Assembly (NCBI GenBank): GCA_009786175.1
Contig: WQTQ01000174.1
Location: forward strand, 1-13,899
Length of the DNA stretch: 13,899 nt
Direction: 5' to 3'
Source: Bacillota bacterium
GTDB taxonomy: Bacteria > Bacillota_A > Clostridia > Lachnospirales > WQUN01
Below are positions 6,436 to 12,598 of the stretch, in pieces. Both the position numbers and the translations under genes were made by a program. Below the pieces are notes generated by a model that did no database searches, was not told the origin of the DNA, and saw only the letters and a program-made list of their open reading frames with translations. The first letter of the stretch is position 1. The number at the start of each line of letters is the position of its first letter.

Positions 6436-7950
6436 TTACCGCTCGCAGGAGAACAAACTCAGCCACGCTTTATCCGCGCCCTTTGGCTGTGAAAGAAGGC
6501 CGTTTTTCTCTGCTTCGTAAATAGAGCATGTAATAAACGCGTTTAAATTATTGGATAGAAAATTCCCCATTTGCCAGTGTAGGTGCTTTGGTACACTGTG
6601 TTTATACGCCGCAATTATTTTTTTCCACCCTCTGTAAAAATGTTTTTCAGCAGTGCCGTAAAAATCTTTTGCCAGTTCATGTAACTCGCAAAAATCTTGC
6701 TGCGTTGCAAAGTAGTAGTTTAATTTGCACAGGTCGCCGTCTTTTACATACAGGCCCTTTTCAATTGCAACGCTAAACAGGTATTTTTGCCCTTCATCCA
6801 GCTCTTCCACCGGCTTGCCTTTAGCAATTTCATTACATAAGGCAAAAATGCCATCCGGCAGGTTGAATAATACGGAACTGTTAAGGCCGCTGTAATAGTG
6901 GAAAAACCCTTGAGCAAACTCCCCGTTTACCTTGTGGACAGGGCCATCCCACGGCATGTATGGAAGAAACTCTGCTTGGTCGGTGGGGAAGCCGCCCTCA
7001 AACCCCAGTGCAATCCATTTGCCGCCTTTTGGGCGGTCCGGTATGTCCCAGTATTTTACAGCGTTGCAAACATCATATTTGAACTTCTCCAGTAGGTGGT
7101 TGGTAAAATAGTGCAAGTACACCCAAAGCAGCCTGTCCCAGGTAAACCCGGCTTTGTTAAACTGCTCCGTTGTCAGCAAATCTTTATGCTTTTCCAAGAA
7201 CGCCATTAAATCGTTAAGATATCCGGGGAAGCAGTTTTTGTAAATTTCTGTTGCCGTTGATACGTTTTGCCCGGGCAATATTACAAAATCCGTCTGATAC
7301 TTACCGGAAATTTCTTTCATTAGCTGGTTTTCTACCAGATATTTTATCTCGTCTTCTACATAAGGCGCGAATATTCCAAGTTCCGCAGCTTACGGGTTCG
7401 TTGTCTGCCCCAAGGCTGCCCGTACAGGAAATTTTTAGTGTTCCCGGGTTAATGCTTTTAATTCCGTATTCTCGCATGGTGTTCATCCCTTCCATTATAT
7501 GTTTTCGCGCATCGTGAAGCCACCATTTTACGGTACCGGAACTTTTCCCTTGTATTTTTGCAATTTCTTCGCAGGTCTTGCCTTCGAAATAATGAAGGAT
7601 GACGGCTTCTCTGTATTTCTTAGATAGGAAAGAAATTTCCCGCAACAGTAGACGGCGTTCTTCGGATTTTAGCAGCGCGTCATCTACCAGCTCGCCACTG
7701 TCCATGGGGTGCAGCAAATAAGCTGTCTCCCTTTTGTTACGAAGCCGCTTATAAAATGTACGGTTTGACACAGTCCAAATAAAGGCATTCCAGTTGTCAA
7801 TGTACTTGCCCGCACTAATTGCCGCCAAAATTTGTAGCACAATATCCTGCGCCAAATCTTCCGCATCTTCTTTGCAGTTCATTTTCATGTAGGCAAAGCC
7901 AAGGATTTTGGCAGATATTCCTGCTCCAGAATGGTTAAGGGGTTTGTCAT
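6436..7950 (-). pseudogene. Broken sigma-70 family sigma factor with long C-terminal domain
   Basis: Three pieces in different frames make one gene. The ATG at 7950 begins MTNPLTILEQEYLPK. Near the A-run at 7906-7909 (minus strand) the frame is lost, and adding one A restores ILGFAYMKMNCKEDAEDLAQDI, the sigma region 2 start. The second piece holds region 2 and region 4 (EISFLSKKYREAVILHYFEG, then helix-turn-helix EEIAKIQGKSSGTVKWWLHDARKHI) and reads on to NEPVS. At about 7387-7392 the frame changes again, to ELGIFAPYVEDEIKYLVENQL, and continues as the C-terminal domain to 6436. By recall, relatives have some 20-27 further residues at this junction, so a deletion is inferred. The family is a clostridial ECF-like sigma factor with an extra C-terminal domain. 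The region 2/4 piece alone might still be made, but no good start was found for it. Confidence 0.8.
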
Positions 7951-7985
7951 GGTGGTGTCACTTTCTGTTTGGTTTATGGCGCGTC

Positions 7986-8015
7986 ATTATATATTAAGTA
8001 CCGCGAAAATGTACA
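7986..8015 (-). promoter_or_regulatory. Probable promoter of the broken sigma-factor gene
   Basis: On the minus strand a perfect TATAAT (7991 to 7986) lies 18 bp from TGTACA (8015 to 8010), about 35 bp before the ATG at 7950. The -35 box matches the consensus at four of six positions. Confidence 0.5.
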
Positions 8016-8031
8016 TGGTTGGGTTTTTATT

Positions 8032-8163
8032 AAAAAAAAGACTGTCTCGTCAAGTAAGAAAACGATAATTACCTATAGCGACTATCGATTAGTGCCGAAG
8101 GCAATCATCGATTCGGAGCAATAGGTAATTATCGTTTTCGAGCTAACGAAACAGCCTTTTTTT
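8032..8163 (-). terminator. Very long hairpin terminator after rplA
   Basis: A perfect 18-bp inverted repeat (8058-8075 and 8122-8139) has an imperfect inner repeat around two ATCGAT copies. Outer arms extend it: AGACTGTCTCGT (8039-8050) and ACGAAACAGCC (8145-8155), with an eight-A run at 8032-8039 and a T-run at 8156-8163. The mismatches in the outer arms become G-U pairs in minus-strand RNA, which then ends in a long U-run, so the working direction is that of rplA. Confidence 0.8.
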
Positions 8164-8179
8164 ATAGTCAAGCTTACTC

Positions 8180-8875
8180 TTATTCTGTCAACTTTGCTGC
8201 ATTAACTTTAACGCCGGGGCCCATTGTGCTTGCAAGGGTTACGCTTCTTAGATACGTACCTTTGGCGGCGGCGGGTTTTGCTTTAATTACCGCTGTCATT
8301 AGGGTTTGGAAGTTGTCCTGCAATTTTTCCGTACCAAAGGAAACTTTACCGATTGGTACGTGAATAATGTTTTGTCTGTCCAAACGGTATTCGATTTTAC
8401 CGGCTTTAATGTCTTCGATTGCCTTTGTTACATCTTGGGTAACTGTACCGGCTTTGGGGTTTGGCATAAGGCCTTTGGGGCCCAGTACACGGCCAATGCG
8501 GCCTACAACAGCCATCATGTCCGGTGTGGCAACGATAACGTCAAAATCGAACCAGTTTTCGTTTTGGATTTTGGCTACCAACTCTTCTGCGCCAACAAAG
8601 TCTGCACCGGCGGCTTCAGCTTCAATTGCTTTTTCGCCTTTGGCGAATACTAAAACGCGCACTGTACGGCCTGTACCGTGAGGAAGAACAACCGCACCGC
8701 GAACTTGCTGGTCTGCGTGGCGGGAGTCTACACCAAGACGAATATGAGCTTCCACGGTTTCGTCAAATTTAGCTACGCTGGTTTTTTGCACCAAGTCAAT
8801 TGCATCTGTTGTATCGTACAACATTGTTTTATCAATAAGTTTTGCTTTTTCTGTATATTTTTTACCGCGTTTCAT
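8180..8875 (-). CDS. rplA: 50S ribosomal protein L1
   Basis: The 231-residue protein has the normal L1 length. Landmarks are the N-terminal KRGKKY, the segment [49 protein letters not shown] sequence (read as shorter blocks around [11 protein letters not shown]), and the C-terminal [14 protein letters not shown]1 forms the mobile stalk at the E site of the large subunit and, in many bacteria, represses its own operon by binding the mRNA. The ATG at 8875 has a GGAGGT ribosome binding site. It is the last gene of the operon here, with a strong terminator behind it; rplJ and rplL, which often follow, are not in the window. Confidence 0.98.
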   Translation of the reverse strand: MKRGKKYTEKAKLIDKTMLYDTTDAIDLVQKTSVAKFDETVEAHIRLGVDSRHADQQVRGAVVLPHGTGRTVRVLVFAKGEKAIEAEAAGADFVGAEELVAKIQNENWFDFDVIVATPDMMAVVGRIGRVLGPKGLMPNPKAGTVTQDVTKAIEDIKAGKIEYRLDRQNIIHVPIGKVSFGTEKLQDNFQTLMTAVIKAKPAAAKGTYLRSVTLASTMGPGVKVNAAKLTE

Positions 8876-8889
8876 ATGTCAAACCTCCC

Positions 8890-9318
8890 TTAATCTACTA
8901 CGACAATGCCCATGCTGCGGGCGGTGCCGGAAACCATGCTAATTGCTGCATCAATGCTGGCTGCGTTAAGGTCGGCCATTTTTGTCTCTGCTATTTTTTG
9001 AACCTCTGCTCTTGTAATGGTTGCAACTTTTGTGTTGGGGCCCGGTGTAGCCGCTGCCGCGTCCAGTCCGCAGGCTTTTTTCAAAAGGTTTGCAGCCGGT
9101 GGTGTTTTGGTGATAAAAGAGAAGCTCTTGTCTTGATAAACAGTTACAACTACAGGAATGATCATGCCTGCATCGTTTTTGGTGCGCTCGTTAAAGTCTT
9201 TACAGAAGCCCATCATGTTTAGACCGTGTTGACCAAGAGCAGGGCCAACAGGTGGGGCGGGGGTGGCTTTTCCTGCTTCAATTTGCAGTTTTACATAAGC
9301 CGTAATCTTTTTTGCCAT
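8890..9318 (-). CDS. rplK: 50S ribosomal protein L11
   Basis: The 142-residue protein is of standard length. It shows the proline-rich N-terminal segment [13 protein letters not shown] and the C-terminal, rRNA-binding part ending in [13 protein letters not shown]11 binds the GTPase-associated centre of 23S rRNA and is needed for factor turnover and, in the stringent response, RelA activation. The ATG at 9318 follows an AGGAGG ribosome binding site. rplA begins 14 bases after its stop. In the 56-base gap to nusG lies a small hairpin, GCAGCT/AGCTGC with a 3-nt loop (9347-9361), which lacks a T-run and is not a terminator. Confidence 0.98.
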   Translation of the reverse strand: MAKKITAYVKLQIEAGKATPAPPVGPALGQHGLNMMGFCKDFNERTKNDAGMIIPVVVTVYQDKSFSFITKTPPAANLLKKACGLDAAAATPGPNTKVATITRAEVQKIAETKMADLNAASIDAAISMVSGTARSMGIVVVD

Positions 9319-9374
9319 TTAATTTTCCTCCTAGTGGTGTTAACAGGCAGCTTTTAGCTGCTCCTCCCACATAA

Positions 9375-9893
9375 TTACATACGCTGTAGTATGTGATAAT
9401 CAAGTTCTACTTGTGTTTCCCGTCCAAATACACTTAATGTAATGGATACGGTTTTCTTTTGATGGTTAACGTCTGTTACTGTACCAACAGAGCCTTCAAA
9501 TGGGCCTGTAATAATACGGACAAGCTCGTCAACTTCCAAGTTAAGTTCAAAATCAGGCATGTCAATGCCCATTGCGATAATTTCCTCGTCTGTAAGGGGT
9601 ATCGGCTTAGATGCCGGGCCTACAAAGCTGGTTACACCGCGGGTATTTCTTACAATAAACCAAGTTTCGTCGGTTAAAACCATTTTTAAAAGAACATAGC
9701 CCGGGTAAATTTTACGCTGGACAGCTTTCTTTTTCCCGTTTTTAACTTCTACTACGTCTTGAACGGGAACAACAACTTGGTCGAAAAGATCGTACATGTT
9801 GCGGTTTTCGATGATTTTTTCTATGGAAGATTTTACTTTATTCTCGTAACCGGAATAGGTATGAACAACATACCATTTAGCGTCTTCTGCCAT
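9375..9893 (-). CDS. nusG: Transcription termination/antitermination factor NusG
   Basis: The 172-residue protein has the NGN domain (WYVVHTYSGYENKV near the start, then KIYPGYVLLKM) and a C-terminal KOW domain (GPFEGSVGTVTDVN onward). It ends in HILQRM. NusG binds RNA polymerase and adjusts pausing and termination, and its KOW domain can contact ribosomal protein S10. The ATG at 9893 has an AGGAGG ribosome binding site. It starts eight bases after secE ends, the usual arrangement. Confidence 0.98.
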   Translation of the reverse strand: MAEDAKWYVVHTYSGYENKVKSSIEKIIENRNMYDLFDQVVVPVQDVVEVKNGKKKAVQRKIYPGYVLLKMVLTDETWFIVRNTRGVTSFVGPASKPIPLTDEEIIAMGIDMPDFELNLEVDELVRIITGPFEGSVGTVTDVNHQKKTVSITLSVFGRETQVELDYHILQRM

Positions 9894-9901
9894 AAATCCT
9901 C

Positions 9902-10144
9902 CTAGGCGATAAACGGTGCGACCAGTTGAACAAACCGACTAAACACAGCACCGAAAATACCGTCTGTTAGTGCGATGTACGCGCCAAAAATTAGCGAAAC
10001 AATAATTACTGTTACTGTGTGCTTTATTAGTGTCTCGCGGGAAGGCCATACAATTTTTCTGAACTCTGCTTTATAAGTTCTGTAAACGCTTTGAACAGCG
10101 TTAGGGCCTTCGTATTTTTCATGTTTTTTGCTTTCTTCGCTCAT
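9902..10144 (-). CDS. secE: Preprotein translocase subunit SecE
   Basis: The 80-residue protein has a charged N-terminal part, the conserved amphipathic stretch FRKIVWPSRETLIKHT, and one C-terminal membrane segment (about 46-66 and beyond). This is the short, single-span SecE of Gram-positive bacteria. It clamps SecY in the protein-conducting channel. The ribosome binding site AAGGAG precedes the ATG at 10144. The rpmG stop lies 32 bases upstream. Confidence 0.96.
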   Translation of the reverse strand: MSEESKKHEKYEGPNAVQSVYRTYKAEFRKIVWPSRETLIKHTVTVIIVSLIFGAYIALTDGIFGAVFSRFVQLVAPFIA

Positions 10145-10176
10145 GAGCTACTCCTTACCGCGCTTTTCGGAAGCGA

Positions 10177-10326
10177 CTATCTTGTTTCGCGATGCGCTGT
10201 GTGTTTGTTACAAAAACGGCAATACTTTTTAACCTCCATGCGATCCGGATGGTTCTTTTTTTCCTTGGTAGTATTGTAATTACGTTGTTTGCAGTCTACA
10301 CAAGCCAAGGTTATTTTTGTACGCAT
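10177..10326 (-). CDS. rpmG: 50S ribosomal protein L33, zinc-ribbon type
   Basis: A 49-codon frame reads [17 protein letters not shown] and ends [11 protein letters not shown]. The two pairs CVDC (9-12) and CRFC (36-39) form a zinc ribbon, so this is the zinc-containing (C+) form. The length is normal. L33 lies near the E site of the large subunit. GGAGGAG precedes the ATG at 10326. It is first in the operon rpmG-secE-nusG-rplK-rplA, behind the promoter at 10386-10415. Organisms with several L33 copies often have a zinc-free spare; none is visible here. Confidence 0.96.
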   Translation of the reverse strand: MRTKITLACVDCKQRNYNTTKEKKNHPDRMEVKKYCRFCNKHTAHRETR

Positions 10327-10356
10327 TAGTACTCCTCCTTCTAGATTTTAGCATTG

Positions 10357-10378
10357 AAAAAAACACCATTTTTTGGTG
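10357..10378 (-). promoter_or_regulatory. 5'-end hairpin with U-run in the rpmG operon transcript
   Basis: On the minus strand CACCA and TGGTG (10378 to 10364) form a short stem, followed by seven T (10363 to 10357). The predicted transcription start is near 10379, so the hairpin would be at the very 5' end of the RNA. It resembles a miniature terminator, or a stem that protects the 5' end. Confidence 0.4.
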
Positions 10379-10385
10379 CAAGGGG

Positions 10386-10415
10386 AATATAACACAAATC
10401 TTAGGATTATGTCAA
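10386..10415 (-). promoter_or_regulatory. Sigma-A promoter of the rpmG-secE-nusG-rplKA operon
   Basis: On the minus strand TTGACA (10415 to 10410) and TATATT (10391 to 10386) are 18 bp apart. The -35 box is perfect and the -10 box matches five of six positions. No other good promoter was found before rplK, so the five genes are probably one transcript. Confidence 0.8.
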
Positions 10416-10421
10416 ATAAAT

Positions 10422-10451
10422 TTGACAATTAGCTTACAAATTCTTTAATAT
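10422..10451 (+). promoter_or_regulatory. Sigma-A promoter of mntP-lysS-proS
   Basis: TTGACA (10422-10427) and TAATAT (10446-10451) are 18 bp apart. The -35 box forms one half of an 18-bp palindrome (10410-10427) whose other half is the -35 box of the opposite promoter. The expected start is near 10458. Confidence 0.65.
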
Positions 10452-10456
10452 GTAGC

Positions 10457-10481
10457 ATGGACATACAGTTGAATTGTCCAT
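10457..10481 (+). promoter_or_regulatory. 5'-terminal hairpin in the mntP leader
   Basis: ATGGACA (10457-10463) and TGTCCAT (10475-10481) form a perfect 7-bp inverted repeat with an 11-nt loop, right at the predicted transcript start and before the ribosome binding site at 10491-10502. It could be an RNA stem or an operator. It does not resemble the Mn-sensing yybP-ykoY riboswitch, which is far larger. Confidence 0.4.
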
Positions 10482-10504
10482 CGCATTGCCGGAGAGGTGA
10501 GGAT

Positions 10505-11059
10505 TTGAGTATTCCCCAGTTGTTTTTGCTTGCGTTGGCACTTGCAATGGACGCTTTTGCGGTTGCCATTTGTATTGGGCTTACAGCACCAAAATTTCGG
10601 ATCAGAAACGCAGTAATTGTTGGGCTGTATTTTGGTGTGTTTCAGGCCATTATGCCACTAATCGGCTATTGGGCCGGTGGTGTGTTTGCGGAACGGATTA
10701 CGGCATTAGACCATTGGATTGCATTTGCCATACTGGCATTCTTGGGCGTAAAAATGATTGTGGGCAGCTTTAAAAATGACGACGAACCGGGTAAAGAAGT
10801 ATGCCTGGGGGTTGCTGCAATGTTCCCACTGGCCATAGCAACAAGCATTGATGCACTTGCCGCCGGTGTTACTTTTGCTTTTGCCCGGGTAAGCATTGTA
10901 CCGGCAATTGTTTTAATTGGGGTTATTGCTTTTATAATGTCTGCACTGGGTGTAAAACTTGGTGAGTTTGTTGGATTAAAATTCAAATCCAAAGCGGAAC
11001 TGCTTGGGGGAATAATTTTAGTTGCCCTGGCCGTACGTGTTTTGGTTGAAAGAATATAG
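10505..11059 (+). CDS. mntP: Manganese efflux pump MntP
   Basis: The 184-residue protein is almost entirely membrane segments (six hydrophobic stretches) and has the two-fold MntP repeat. The key acidic residues are D16 in ALAMDAFAVA and D116 in ATSIDALAAG, matching those needed for Mn export in the E. coli protein. It exports excess Mn2+ across the cytoplasmic membrane. I chose the TTG at 10505 because GGAGAGGTGAGG ends just before it and the protein then begins as in the family. The ATG at 10457 would add 16 residues with no membrane or family character, and would place the ribosome binding site inside the gene. It is cotranscribed with lysS: its stop overlaps the lysS ribosome binding site. 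Confidence 0.92.
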   Translation: MSIPQLFLLALALAMDAFAVAICIGLTAPKFRIRNAVIVGLYFGVFQAIMPLIGYWAGGVFAERITALDHWIAFAILAFLGVKMIVGSFKNDDEPGKEVCLGVAAMFPLAIATSIDALAAGVTFAFARVSIVPAIVLIGVIAFIMSALGVKLGEFVGLKFKSKAELLGGIILVALAVRVLVERI

Positions 11060-11070
11060 GAGGAATAGAA

Positions 11071-12567
11071 ATGAACGAGAACGCATTAGTTACGGAAAAT
11101 TTAACCGAACAAGAAGCCGTTAGGCTGGAGAAAATGAAGAACTTGCAGGAAATGGGTGTTGACCCTTTTGGCAGCGATAAGTTTACGCCAGCCCATCATT
11201 CTGCATCCATAAAAAACGGAGTATCCGGCTGCACAAGGGATGAACTGGCGGAAAAGAAAATGTCCGTTGCCGTTGCCGGAAGAATAATGACAAAAAGAGT
11301 TAAGGGAAAAGCAGGCTTTGCCCACATTCAGGATGTGGAAGGCCAAATTCAAATATATGTAAGAAAAGACGCGGTGTCCGAACTGGAATTCGAAATATTC
11401 AATAAGGCGGACATCGGTGACATAATTGGCGTGGAAGGCGAAGTGTTTGCAACGGAAGCCGGGGAAATTAGCGTACGGGCACATAAGCTTAGTCACATTA
11501 CAAAGGCTTTAAAGCCCCTGCCGGAAAAATTCCACGGCATTACAGACGACGATTTGCGCCTGCGCCGCAGATACCTGGACATAATCATGAACAGTGAAGT
11601 AAGGGAGCGGTTTATTAAAAAGCAGCTGTTTTGGAGCGCGATTAGAAATTACTTGCTGGAGCGCGGCTTTTTAGAAGTAGAAACCCCAATTTTGGAAGTT
11701 ACCGCCGGGGGCGCAGCGGCTACACCGTTTGCGACCCATCACAACGCGTTGGACATTGACGTGTTTTTGCGCATATCCATGGGTGAGTTGTGGCAGAAAA
11801 AATTACTTGTTGCCGGGTACGAAAAAACCTTTGAAATTGGGCGGCAGTTCCGTAACGAAGGCATGAGCCCCGAGCATTTGCAGGATTACACCCAAATGGA
11901 ATTTTACTGGGCATATGCAGATTGCAGAGACGGTATGGAAATGGTTAAGGACATGTACAGGGTGGTGACTAAGGTCGTAATGGGCGGCCCGAAATTCACT
12001 TCCCGGGGTTTTGAAATTGACATGGATGATGAATGGCAAATTTATGATTTTGAAACAGTAATAAAAGAAAATACAGGCATTGACATTTATGACACCACCG
12101 TGGAAAAAATTAAGGCAAAATTGGATTCCTTAAACGTTTCCTACGACCCGGGGCTTGGTTTCTGGCGGCTTGTGGACGTTTTGTGGAAGCTGGTACGCAA
12201 AGATTTATCCGGGCCGGGTTTTCTAACGGGGCAGCCTGTTCAGCTTAACCCGCTGCCAAAACGGTTAAAACACGACCCGCGTAAAGTTGACCAGATGCAG
12301 GTGATTTTGGCCGGGTCCGAAATGGGTAACGGTTATACAGAGTTAAATGACCCGCTGGATTTAGAGCTGCGTTTTAAAGAGCAGCGGGAAATGAGCGAAG
12401 CGGGGGACGAGGAAGCCCATAACGACGATAAAGATTTTATTGAAGCGTTAAAATATGGTATGCCGCCGGCCTTTGGTTTTGGTGTTTCCGAAAGGCTGTT
12501 TTCCGTAATGATAGACAGGCCGATTAGGGAATGCGTACTGTTCCCGCTTATGAAGCCGGAGCGGTAG
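11071..12567 (+). CDS. lysS: Lysine--tRNA ligase, class II, divergent
   Basis: The 498-residue protein has an N-terminal OB-fold anticodon domain (about 65-150) and a class II catalytic core. PEKFHGITDDD (151-161) and TPFATHHNALD (218-228) are lysine-specific features. Motif 2 is FRNEG (260-264) and motif 3 is GFGVSERLF (469-477). NGYTELNDPLD (420-430) and KYGMPP (461-466) are also as in LysRS. Two places are unusual: after motif 2 the common HNPEFT is SPEHLQDYT, and in motif 3 the common GLGIGIDR is GFGVSER. The class II arginine is kept, so it should be active. An AGGAGG ribosome binding site precedes the ATG at 11071. An aspartyl or asparaginyl specificity is less likely given the lysine-type blocks. 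Confidence 0.92.
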   Translation: MNENALVTENLTEQEAVRLEKMKNLQEMGVDPFGSDKFTPAHHSASIKNGVSGCTRDELAEKKMSVAVAGRIMTKRVKGKAGFAHIQDVEGQIQIYVRKDAVSELEFEIFNKADIGDIIGVEGEVFATEAGEISVRAHKLSHITKALKPLPEKFHGITDDDLRLRRRYLDIIMNSEVRERFIKKQLFWSAIRNYLLERGFLEVETPILEVTAGGAAATPFATHHNALDIDVFLRISMGELWQKKLLVAGYEKTFEIGRQFRNEGMSPEHLQDYTQMEFYWAYADCRDGMEMVKDMYRVVTKVVMGGPKFTSRGFEIDMDDEWQIYDFETVIKENTGIDIYDTTVEKIKAKLDSLNVSYDPGLGFWRLVDVLWKLVRKDLSGPGFLTGQPVQLNPLPKRLKHDPRKVDQMQVILAGSEMGNGYTELNDPLDLELRFKEQREMSEAGDEEAHNDDKDFIEALKYGMPPAFGFGVSERLFSVMIDRPIRECVLFPLMKPER

Positions 12568-12598
12568 AAGGTGTAAAATTAAAATACTGGAGGACACA

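Noticed and set aside
7301..7888. Independent complete sigma factor gene in this frame alone
   Set aside because: It lacks the family's N-terminus, which is present one frame away up to ATG 7950, and its last 25 or so residues are the C-terminal domain read out of frame.
10457..10504. ATG start for mntP at 10457
   Set aside because: It coincides with the predicted transcript start, adds non-family residues and has no ribosome binding site, while a strong site precedes TTG 10505.
10428..10504. yybP-ykoY manganese riboswitch before mntP
   Set aside because: The leader is under 50 nt, too short, and only a simple 7-bp hairpin is seen.
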